Positions 1 to 5,582 of a stretch of DNA of 5,582 bases are shown in pieces. The stretch comes from Zavarzinia sp. GTDB taxonomy: Bacteria > Pseudomonadota > Alphaproteobacteria > Zavarziniales > Zavarziniaceae. The position numbers and the translations under genes are program-made. The DNA lies in the NCBI GenBank assembly GCA_028694545.1, contig JAQVKV010000215.1:1-5582 (forward strand), read 5' to 3'. Each line of letters begins with the position of its first letter. Position 1 is the first letter of the stretch. Below the pieces are notes generated by a model. It made no database searches, had not been told where the DNA came from, and saw only the letters and a program-made list of their open reading frames with translations.

Positions 1-2889
1 ACCGGTTCGGCGCTTGGCGCGATCATCGCCCTACCGATCGTCATGACCGCGCGTCGCTGCGCGATCCGCGATGCCTTCACCGGACGGCGGGCGATCGAAT
101 TCGCTCTCATCGCCCCCCCGAGCCTGGCTTTCGCGGCCTATCTCGCGACGGAAAACGAATTCCCCCTGGTCATGGTCTCCGTCGTGCTGATGCTGGCGGC
201 GACACGGCTGAACCGCTTCGCGACCGCCCTGCTCTCCGCCGTTTGCGCCACGCTGGTGCTGACCATCATCAGCCATGACTGGCACATCGCCGACGACGTC
301 GACGGCATCATGCGGCACCTGCCCGTGCTGGTCCCGGCCTGGATCGCCATGGCGGCCCCTTATTTCGTCGCCCTGCTGCGCGACCAGCACCGCAACAGCC
401 AGCAATCCCTGATCGAGAGCGAACGCCGCTTTCGCGGGGCCATGGACAATGCGGCCATCGGCATGGCGCTGGTCTCGCCCGAGGGCCGTCCGATCGAGGT
501 GAACCGGGCGCTGTGCGACATGCTCGGCTACAGCGTCGACGAGATCACCCGGATGAATTTCGCCGAATTCACCCATCCGGACGACCTGTCGTCGGACCTC
601 GAACAGATGAGACGTGTGCTCGACGGCGAGATCGACAGCTATTTCCTGGAGAAGCGCTTCATCCGGAAGGACGGCACCACGCTCTGGGGCCACCTCGCCG
701 CCTCGGCGACCCGGAACGCCGAAGGCCGGGTGGTGCAGTTCATCGCCCAGCTCGAGAATATCGACAAGCGCAAACGCGCCGAGGATGCCCTGGCCACCAG
801 TGAAAGTCGCTGGAGCTTCGCGCTCGAAAGCGCGCGTCATGGCGTCTGGGACCGGGACATTCCGGCCGGCCGCACCTATTACTCGACGGTCTGGAAGGCC
901 ATGCTCGGCTATTCGGATCGCGAGGTCAGCGATCTTTCCAGCGAATGGGCCCGCCTCATCCATCCGGACGACCTCGCCAGAGCCGACGAGTTGGACCGTG
1001 CCTGCATCGATGGCGGCTGCGAATCCTTCGAATGCGAACTGCGCATGCGCCACAAGGACGGCCATTGGGTGTGGATCCTCGACCGGGGCCGGGTCATCGC
1101 CCGCGACGACCGCGGCCGCGCCACCCGCATGATCGGCACCCATGTCGATATCTCGGCCCGGAAGCAGGCCGAGCAGGACCTGCGCGACCTGTCCTCCGCC
1201 CTGTTCGAGGCAAAGGAACGCCTGCGGATCACCCTCTATTCGATCGGCGACGCCGTCATCTGCGCGGATACCGATGCCCGCATCACCTTCATGAACCCGG
1301 CGGCGGAACAATTGACCGGCTGGCGCCTCGCCGACGCGGACGGCCGGCCGGCCCACGAGATCTTCAGGATCGTCGACGCGGCGGGCACACCGCTGCCCTG
1401 CGCCATTGAAGCCTGCCTGCACGATCTGCGCTCCTATTACCTGCGCGAGGACACCCAGCTCGTCACCCACGACGGTCAACGCCTGACGGTGCAGGATTCA
1501 GCCTCGCCCATCCGCAATGCCGACGGCGAGTTGCTCGGCGCCGTGCTGGTGTTCCAGGACATGACGCGGTCCCGCGCCCTGCAGAACGAACTGGCACAGT
1601 CCGCGCTGATCGATCCGCTGACCGGCCTGCCCAACCGCAAGGCTCTCGAACAGCGCCTGGTCGAGGCGGATACCGCAGTCCGCCTGGGCCGGCGGCGGGT
1701 GAGCCTGTGCTTCATCGACCTCGACCGCTTCAAGATCCTGAACGACAGCATGGGCCATGCCGCGGGCGACTCGCTGCTCGTCGCCGTGGCCGGAGCACTC
1801 CGCGCCAGCACGCGGCCGGAAGACGAGATCCACCGCCTCGGCGGCGACGAATTCGCCATTCTCATGTCGAGCCCGCTCGAAGAGGCGGAACAGGTGACGA
1901 AGACCGCGATCCGCGCCATCGCGGCCCTGCCCTTCGCCTGGGAAGGGCGCAGTTTCGCCCTGACCGCCAGCGCCGGCGTCGCGGAGATCCCGGTCGAGGG
2001 CATCGCCATCAGCGAATTGATGAGCCGGGCGGACGTCGCCTGTTACACCGCCAAGTCGACCGGCCGGAACAAGGTCAGCCTGTACCGCCCCGAGGAGAGC
2101 GAGGCCGGACGCTATCACCGCGACATCCAGATCGCCTCCGGCATCCGCGCGGCGATCGCCGCCGACCGCTTCCGCATCTTCGCCCAACGCATCGAATGCC
2201 TGCAGGCCGGCGATTGCGCGCAGGAAAAATATTTCGAGATCCTGTTGCGGCTCGAGGACGAGAACGGCGAACTCATGTATCCGGGCGCCTTCATCCCGGC
2301 GGCCGAGCGCTATGACCTGATGAGCGACATCGACCGCTGGGTGATCAGCACGACCCTGCGCCGCTATGGCGCGCGGCTGCGCGCGCTCGGCGACTTCGCC
2401 ATCGCCATCAACCTGTCGGCCAATTCGCTGAACGATCCGGCACTCTGGCAATTCGTGCGCCAGGAACTGGACGCTTCCGGCATCGAGCCCCGTCGCCTCA
2501 ACTTCGAGATCACCGAAACCGCGCTGATCGACAATCTCGAGGCGGCGAATGATTTCGTCGCCAAGGCGCGGGCGACGGGCTGCGGCATCACGCTGGACGA
2601 TTTCGGCGCCGGCCTCAGTTCCTTCTCCTACCTGCGCCAGTTCCCGGTCGACCAGCTGAAGATCGACGGCAATTTCGTGCGCCAGATCGTCAACAGCCCG
2701 GTGGACCGCGCCATCGTCGAATCCATCAACGATCTCGGCCACAAGTTCGGCGCCCGCACTATCGCCGAATTCGTCGAGGACGAGGCGACGTTGGAGCTGC
2801 TGCGCGACCTCGGCATCGACATGGCCCAGGGCTATTGCGTCGCCCGCCCCGTCCCGATCGAGGACATTCTGGCGGCGGCCGGCGCCTAA
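1..2889 (+). CDS. MASE1-PAS-PAS-PAS-GGDEF-EAL c-di-GMP signalling protein (5' partial)
   Basis: This is a probable inner-membrane diguanylate cyclase/phosphodiesterase. The frame is open from base 1. The residues before the first ATG (position 43) read TGSALGAIIALPIVMTARR, which resembles the end of a MASE1 membrane helix, so the true start lies upstream and 962 residues are visible. Further hydrophobic segments lie at about 94-150, 163-210, 217-273 and 319-375. Three PAS domains follow at about 421-780, 799-1170 and 1219-1570. The first two carry MLGYS and HPDD motifs, and a charged helical linker (about 1160-1220) precedes the third. The GGDEF domain (about 1603-2090) has DPLTGLPNR, FIDLDRFK, GGDEF at 1840-1854 and an RPED inhibitory I-site at 1813-1824, five residues upstream. 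The EAL domain (about 2130-2880) has EIL in place of EAL (2236-2244), INLS (2407), ITE (2509), DDFG (2596), LKID (2656), AEFVE (2764) and QGY (2827). Key PDE residues therefore look present. The order matches E. coli DgcE/YegE, whose EAL is degenerate. Ligand and net activity cannot be read from sequence. Confidence 0.95.
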   Translation, partial: TGSALGAIIALPIVMTARRCAIRDAFTGRRAIEFALIAPPSLAFAAYLATENEFPLVMVSVVLMLAATRLNRFATALLSAVCATLVLTIISHDWHIADDVDGIMRHLPVLVPAWIAMAAPYFVALLRDQHRNSQQSLIESERRFRGAMDNAAIGMALVSPEGRPIEVNRALCDMLGYSVDEITRMNFAEFTHPDDLSSDLEQMRRVLDGEIDSYFLEKRFIRKDGTTLWGHLAASATRNAEGRVVQFIAQLENIDKRKRAEDALATSESRWSFALESARHGVWDRDIPAGRTYYSTVWKAMLGYSDREVSDLSSEWARLIHPDDLARADELDRACIDGGCESFECELRMRHKDGHWVWILDRGRVIARDDRGRATRMIGTHVDISARKQAEQDLRDLSSALFEAKERLRITLYSIGDAVICADTDARITFMNPAAEQLTGWRLADADGRPAHEIFRIVDAAGTPLPCAIEACLHDLRSYYLREDTQLVTHDGQRLTVQDSASPIRNADGELLGAVLVFQDMTRSRALQNELAQSALIDPLTGLPNRKALEQRLVEADTAVRLGRRRVSLCFIDLDRFKILNDSMGHAAGDSLLVAVAGALRASTRPEDEIHRLGGDEFAILMSSPLEEAEQVTKTAIRAIAALPFAWEGRSFALTASAGVAEIPVEGIAISELMSRADVACYTAKSTGRNKVSLYRPEESEAGRYHRDIQIASGIRAAIAADRFRIFAQRIECLQAGDCAQEKYFEILLRLEDENGELMYPGAFIPAAERYDLMSDIDRWVISTTLRRYGARLRALGDFAIAINLSANSLNDPALWQFVRQELDASGIEPRRLNFEITETALIDNLEAANDFVAKARATGCGITLDDFGAGLSSFSYLRQFPVDQLKIDGNFVRQIVNSPVDRAIVESINDLGHKFGARTIAEFVEDEATLELLRDLGIDMAQGYCVARPVPIEDILAAAGA

Positions 2890-2895
2890 AGCGCC
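2881..2895. terminator. Possible weak bidirectional hairpin at convergent gene ends
   Basis: A perfect 5-bp GC stem (ggcgc at 2881-2885, gcgcc at 2891-2895) encloses a 5-nt loop, ctaaa. The loop contains both the TAA of the c-di-GMP gene and, on the other strand, the TAG of uraD. It lies exactly where both transcripts end, but neither strand has a following T tract. Intrinsic termination is therefore doubtful, and such a short GC stem could be chance at this base composition. Confidence 0.2.
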
Positions 2896-3386
2896 TGGAG
2901 CCGCAGCAGGGCGATACGCTTTACCTGGTCGAGGGCAGTCGCGAATTCGACTTCGGGGGCATTCTCCACCCGACTCTCGAAGGCGGCGAGGATGGCGTGC
3001 TTGTCGAGCCCCTTGACCGCGATGATGAAGGGATGGCCGAAGCGCGCCTTGTAGGTATCGTTCAATGCCGTGAAGCGGGCGAGTTCGCCGGGTGTCAGCC
3101 GGTCGAGACCCGCGCCCGCCTGTTCCGCCGTCGAGTCCGCCGTCAATTCGCCGGCCAGTGCCAGCTTGCCCGCGAGATCCGGGTGGGCATTCAGCAGCGC
3201 CAGTTTCGCATCGCGGTCCGCTGCGTCCAGCACGCGACAGAGGGCGGCATGCAGCCCTTCGGCATCGGCCGCCTCGGGCCCGAGGCCGGCGTCGAAGGCG
3301 CCCTCGGCGATCCAGGGTGAATGCTCGAAGATGCCACCGAAACGCGCGACGAAGGCTTCCCGGTCCAGTCCGGCGATCAGGCTCAT
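2886..3386 (-). CDS. uraD: OHCU decarboxylase
   Basis: UraD decarboxylates 2-oxo-4-hydroxy-4-carboxy-5-ureidoimidazoline (OHCU) stereospecifically to S-allantoin, the last step of cytoplasmic urate breakdown to allantoin. The 166-residue protein has the normal family length. Family motifs seen are FEHSPW (20-25), HPDLAGK with the conserved catalytic histidine at 68, the S85/E88-Q89/AGL pattern at 85-94, and FGHPFI (116-121). The ATG at 3386 was chosen because the protein then begins MSLIAGLDREAF, GAGG lies 7 nt upstream, and the start overlaps the puuE stop as ATGA (3386-3383). An upstream in-frame ATG at 3452 would add 22 residues of unconserved sequence inside puuE. The gene is second in a puuE-uraD operon and probably depends on translational coupling to puuE. 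Its TAG overlaps the stop of the convergent c-di-GMP gene, so there is no spacer between them. Confidence 0.95.
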   Translation of the reverse strand: MSLIAGLDREAFVARFGGIFEHSPWIAEGAFDAGLGPEAADAEGLHAALCRVLDAADRDAKLALLNAHPDLAGKLALAGELTADSTAEQAGAGLDRLTPGELARFTALNDTYKARFGHPFIIAVKGLDKHAILAAFESRVENAPEVEFATALDQVKRIALLRLQAL

Positions 3387-4300
3387 GGCGTGGCCTCGAA
3401 AGGGTGATGATGGTGCCAGTGGCGCGCAATCTCGTCCCGGCGCGCGAACCACACGCCATCATGCGCAAGAGCATAGTCGAGGAAACGCTCGACGGCGGCG
3501 AAACGGCCGGGCCGCCCGGCCAGCCGGCAATGCAGCCCGATCGAGAGCATGCGCGGCACCTCCGCCCCTTCGGCATAGAGCACGTCGAAACTGTCCTTCA
3601 GATAGGTGAAGAACTGGCCGCCGTCGCCGAACCCTTGCGCGTTGATGAAGCGCATGTCGTTGGCGTCGAGCGTGTAGGGCACGATCAGCAGGGGCGAGCC
3701 GGCGACCGACTGCCAATAGGGCAGTTCGTCGTCGTAGGCATCGGCATCGTAGAGAAAGCCGCCGTGTTCGGCGACCAGACGGCGGGTATTGGGCCCCGTG
3801 CGCCCCGTGTACCAGCCGACCGGCCGCGTACCGGCGACATGGGTCAGGATCTCCATCGCCTCGCGCAGGTGGGCGCGTTCCGTCGCCTCGCCGACATATT
3901 GGTAGTTGATCCAGCGAAGCCCATGAGAGGCGATCTCGTGGCCGTCGTCGACCATGGCGCGGATGACGTCCGGGTTCTTTTCCGCCGCCCGGGCGACGGC
4001 GAAGACGGTGACCGGCACCCGGCGCGCGCGGAACAGCCGCAGCAGGCGCCACACGCCCACCCGCGCGCCGTAGTCGAACAGGGATTCGACCGACTGGTGG
4101 CGCACGCCGGGCAAAGGCTGGGCATTGACCACGTCCGACAGGAAGGCTTCCGACGCGGGATCGCCGTTGTCGATCGAATTCTCGCCGCCTTCCTCGTAGT
4201 TCAGTACGATCTGCACCGCGATCCGGGCGCCGCCCGGCCATGCCGCCCGGGGTGGCGTGGCGCCGTAACCGATCAAATCGCGCGGGGGATACCAGTTCAT
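3383..4300 (-). CDS. puuE: Allantoinase, PuuE (polysaccharide-deacetylase fold) type
   Basis: PuuE hydrolyses allantoin to allantoate. It belongs to the polysaccharide deacetylase (NodB) superfamily and is unrelated to the metal-dependent amidohydrolase AllB. The Pseudomonas enzyme is reported to work without a metal cofactor. The 305-residue protein shows the family hallmarks: YPPRDLIGYG (4-13), WPGGARIAVQ (21-30), NYEEGGEN (34-41), GHEIASHGLRW (120-130), GWYTGRTGPNTRRL (162-175) and LHCRLAGRPGR (256-266). The end is histidine-rich (HWHHHH at 294-299). The ATG at 4300 was chosen because the family motif starts almost at once and AGAGG lies about 6-7 nt upstream. The longer in-frame extension to 4429 is unconserved and occupies the promoter gap. 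The gene leads the operon, its TGA overlaps the ATG of uraD, and it is divergent from uraH. UraD's product is its substrate. Confidence 0.95.
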   Translation of the reverse strand: MNWYPPRDLIGYGATPPRAAWPGGARIAVQIVLNYEEGGENSIDNGDPASEAFLSDVVNAQPLPGVRHQSVESLFDYGARVGVWRLLRLFRARRVPVTVFAVARAAEKNPDVIRAMVDDGHEIASHGLRWINYQYVGEATERAHLREAMEILTHVAGTRPVGWYTGRTGPNTRRLVAEHGGFLYDADAYDDELPYWQSVAGSPLLIVPYTLDANDMRFINAQGFGDGGQFFTYLKDSFDVLYAEGAEVPRMLSIGLHCRLAGRPGRFAAVERFLDYALAHDGVWFARRDEIARHWHHHHPFEATP

Positions 4301-4383
4301 GTCTTGCCTCTCGGGCCATCGGCCTCGCCGACAGCTATAGTACAGGGCAGGTTTTCCGATCATTCGTGTTTTTTTAAAGATGT

Positions 4384-4411
4384 TTGAGCATTTCCCGGCT
4401 TCCCATGGAAT
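4384..4411 (+). promoter_or_regulatory. Candidate sigma70-type promoter for uraH-xdhA
   Basis: TTGAGC (4384-4389) matches four of six positions of the -35 consensus. After a 16-nt spacer, TGGAAT (4406-4411) matches four of six of the -10 consensus. Transcription would start near 4418 and leave a leader of about 44 nt before uraH. Scores this modest occur by chance, so this is only a best guess. The -10 falls inside the dyad at 4394-4417. Confidence 0.25.
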
Positions 4412-4417
4412 GCCGCG
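4394..4417. promoter_or_regulatory. 24-bp imperfect inverted repeat, candidate operator
   Basis: The dyad is centred on CCATGG (4403-4408), with outer arms CGGC (4396-4399) and GCCG (4412-4415). Without gaps, 9 of 12 mirrored positions pair; the mismatches are 4395/4416, 4400/4411 and 4402/4409. It sits in the divergent gap and overlaps the candidate uraH -10, as expected for a repressor site. No regulator gene is in the window, so the binding protein is unknown. Confidence 0.35.
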
Positions 4418-4445
4418 GGCCGTCACCATAGGGATGAGAGTTTGC

Positions 4446-4456
4446 AGGAAAGCAGG
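4446..4456 (+). promoter_or_regulatory. Ribosome binding site deciding the uraH start
   Basis: Two purine-rich stretches precede uraH: AGGAA at 4446-4450 and AGCAGG at 4451-4456. AGCAGG is 5 nt from the ATG at 4462. AGGAA is 5 nt from an in-frame GTG at 4456. Both starts are possible and differ by two residues. ATG is preferred because the protein then opens MSGGWLTTHVLD, close to the usual UraH N-terminus. Confidence 0.5.
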
Positions 4457-4461
4457 TGCCG

Positions 4462-4821
4462 ATGAGTGGGGGATGGTTGACCACGCATGTTCTGGACGCC
4501 GCCCATGGCGTTCCGGCCTCGGGGGTGAGGATCGTCCTCCATCGGCTGTCCGGGGATGATCCCGGGACCGTTGTCACGGTCACCACCAATGCGGACGGCC
4601 GCAGCGACACGCCCCTGCTGGCGGGCGACGTTTTCCGCGCCGGGGTCTATCAGCTCGATTTCCATATCGGCGACTATTTCCGTGCCAAGGGTGTCGTCCT
4701 GCCCGAACCCGCCTTTCTCGACGTCGTGCCCATCCGCTTCGGCATCGCCGACGAAGAGGCGCATTACCACGTCCCCCTGCTCGCCTCGCCCTTCAGTTTC
4801 TCGACCTATCGGGGCAGTTGA
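4462..4821 (+). CDS. uraH: 5-hydroxyisourate hydrolase (transthyretin-like)
   Basis: UraH hydrolyses 5-hydroxyisourate, the unstable product of urate oxidation, to OHCU, the substrate of UraD. The 119-residue protein has normal family length and no visible signal peptide, suggesting a cytoplasmic tetramer like its relatives. Diagnostic features are the N-terminal LTTHVLD with His9, Arg47 in NADGR, HYHVPLL (101-107), and the C-terminal YRGS tetrapeptide (116-119) that separates HIU hydrolases from true transthyretins. These correspond to the known active-site His, Arg, His and C-terminal segment. The ATG at 4462 is preferred over GTG at 4456. The gene is first in a transcript leading into xdhA, with its TGA only 2 nt before the next ATG, and is divergent from puuE-uraD. 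Confidence 0.96.
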   Translation: MSGGWLTTHVLDAAHGVPASGVRIVLHRLSGDDPGTVVTVTTNADGRSDTPLLAGDVFRAGVYQLDFHIGDYFRAKGVVLPEPAFLDVVPIRFGIADEEAHYHVPLLASPFSFSTYRGS

Positions 4822-4823
4822 CG

Positions 4824-5582
4824 ATGACGGCGCGCAATTGCCTGAACTTCCTGCTGGGGCATGAGCCCCGCCGCCTCGACGCCGTCGACCCGACGGGGAC
4901 CGTGCTCGACTACCTGCGTCTCGCCGAACGGCGCACCGGGACCAAGGAAGGCTGCGCCGAGGGCGATTGCGGTGCCTGCACCGTGGTGGTCGCCAGGCCG
5001 ACGCCGGAAGGCGGCCTGAGCTATCAGGCGGTCAATGCCTGCATCCAGCCCCTCGGTACGCTCGACGGCGCTCAACTGATCACGGTCGAGGATCTGGCCG
5101 CGCCTGACGGCACCCTGCATCCCGTACAGCAGGCCATGGTCGATGCCCATGGTTCGCAATGCGGCTTCTGTACGCCCGGCTTCGTCATGTCGCTCTTCGC
5201 CATGGCCAAGGACGGCGCCCCGCCGGAGGCCGACGACCAGTCGATCGACGAGGTGCTGGCGGGCAACCTGTGCCGCTGCACGGGCTACGCCCCGATCGCC
5301 CGCGCCGCCCATGCGGTCGCCGCGCAGGACATCGTGGACCATTTCGACGCAAGAGCCGCGGAAACCCTGTCGGCCCTGCGGGCGATGAACGATGGCGCCG
5401 ATCTCAGCCTGACCGAAGACCAAAGCCGCTGGTTCCACGCCCCCGCCTCGGCCGATGGCCTGGCCGAGCTGCTGCTCCAGTTTCCGCACGCGACGATCGT
5501 CGCCGGCGCGACCGACGTCGGGCTGTGGCTGACCAAGCACCTGAAGCGACCCGATCCCCTGATCTGGCTCGGCCGCGCCGGC
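4824..5582 (+). CDS. xdhA: Xanthine dehydrogenase small subunit, 2Fe-2S/FAD (3' partial)
   Basis: XdhA is the electron-transfer subunit of the molybdenum enzyme that oxidises hypoxanthine and xanthine to urate, passing electrons to NAD+ through two 2Fe-2S centres and FAD. The frame stays open from the ATG at 4824 to the last base, giving 253 residues, roughly half of a usual XdhA. The first plant-ferredoxin-type cluster has Cys44, Cys49 and Cys52 (GCAEGDCGACT) plus Cys73. The second has Cys113/Cys116 (QCGFCTPGF) and Cys150/Cys152 (NLCRCTGYAPI). The FAD domain begins near residue 190, with its nucleotide-binding TIVAGATDVG at 224-233. The start lies 2 nt after the uraH stop, with G-rich ggggcag (4811-4817) upstream as a weak ribosome site, so coupling to uraH is likely. 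XdhB and the maturation factor XdhC would be expected downstream. Other molybdenum hydroxylase small subunits share the Fe-S motifs, but the attached FAD domain and purine neighbours favour XdhA. Confidence 0.93.
   Translation, partial: MTARNCLNFLLGHEPRRLDAVDPTGTVLDYLRLAERRTGTKEGCAEGDCGACTVVVARPTPEGGLSYQAVNACIQPLGTLDGAQLITVEDLAAPDGTLHPVQQAMVDAHGSQCGFCTPGFVMSLFAMAKDGAPPEADDQSIDEVLAGNLCRCTGYAPIARAAHAVAAQDIVDHFDARAAETLSALRAMNDGADLSLTEDQSRWFHAPASADGLAELLLQFPHATIVAGATDVGLWLTKHLKRPDPLIWLGRAG

Larger units (their letters stand above)
4301..4461. promoter_or_regulatory. Divergent intergenic promoter region, puuE / uraH-xdhA
   Basis: This 161-bp stretch is the only sizeable non-coding DNA in the window and must hold the signals for both divergent purine transcripts, unless xdhA also has its own promoter. 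An AT-rich island, including a 7-T run at 4369-4375 followed by AAA, stands out from the GC-rich surroundings at about 4351-4392. On the minus strand, TACTAT (4342-4337) could be a -10 for puuE, but no convincing -35 sits at the right distance. A plus-strand candidate promoter and an imperfect dyad are listed separately. I saw no riboswitch-like fold, though I cannot fold the RNA here. Confidence 0.6.

Noticed and set aside
31..1479. 482-codon open frame on the minus strand opposite the PAS region
   Set aside because: It mirrors a gene with three recognisable PAS domains and shows no family motif or ribosome site. Stop-poor antisense frames are expected at this GC content.
421..1570. Tandem PAS domains as a recent DNA duplication
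   Set aside because: PAS 1 and PAS 2 share short protein motifs (MLGYS, HPDD), but I see no long nucleotide identity. This is family resemblance, not a recent repeat.
43..2889. ATG at 43 as the true start of the c-di-GMP protein
   Set aside because: The frame is open back to base 1 and the residues before ATG continue a MASE1-like hydrophobic helix. Starting at 43 would leave only part of the membrane domain.
1498..3576. 692-codon open frame on the minus strand across the c-di-GMP gene and uraD
   Set aside because: It is antisense to the clear GGDEF-EAL gene and a shifted frame of uraD/puuE. It has no recognisable motif and is low-complexity Arg/Gly/Ala-rich, typical of shadow frames in GC-rich DNA.
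4369..4378. T-run as a rho-independent terminator
   Set aside because: No GC-rich stem immediately precedes it on either strand, and it sits between divergent starts where no gene ends. It is better explained as an AT-rich promoter element.
3092..4387. 431-codon plus-strand frame opposite puuE
   Set aside because: It is antisense to puuE and uraD, whose protein motifs are unmistakable, and its own translation is compositionally biased with no domain I recognise.
4806..5540. 244-codon minus-strand frame opposite xdhA
   Set aside because: The plus strand encodes all eight Fe-S cysteines and the FAD motif of XdhA; the minus frame is a shadow.

Overview
The window is GC-rich with tightly packed genes. 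Its codon usage and protein sequences suggest an alphaproteobacterium, perhaps Rhodospirillales-like. That placement is an impression from gene style, not a search result. Five protein-coding genes fill nearly all of it. I saw no tRNA, rRNA, CRISPR array, insertion sequence or prophage signature.

Layout: (1) Positions 1-2889 (+) carry most of a large membrane-anchored c-di-GMP signalling protein. It has a MASE1-like membrane domain (cut by the window start), three PAS domains, GGDEF and EAL. (2) Positions 4300-2886 (-) carry a two-gene purine catabolism operon: puuE (cofactor-independent allantoinase) then uraD (OHCU decarboxylase), joined by an ATGA overlap. (3) Positions 4301-4461 are the only real intergenic gap, a divergent promoter region with an AT-rich island and a 24-bp imperfect dyad. 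(4) Positions 4462-5582 (+) carry uraH (5-hydroxyisourate hydrolase) and, 2 nt later, the start of xdhA (xanthine dehydrogenase iron-sulphur/FAD subunit), which runs off the right edge.

The four purine genes cover consecutive chemistry. XdhA with an unseen XdhB would make urate from hypoxanthine/xanthine. An unseen urate oxidase would make 5-hydroxyisourate (HIU). UraH converts HIU to OHCU, UraD converts OHCU to S-allantoin, and PuuE opens allantoin to allantoate. The two divergent transcripts probably share control through the 4301-4461 gap. The c-di-GMP gene is convergent with uraD, and their stop codons overlap inside the loop of a short GC hairpin. Nothing in the sequence links its function to purines.

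Most of the window is a recognisable standard pathway. The leads worth checking are the candidate operator dyad, the overlapping convergent gene ends, the apparently intact GGDEF and EAL active sites, and the missing urate oxidase.
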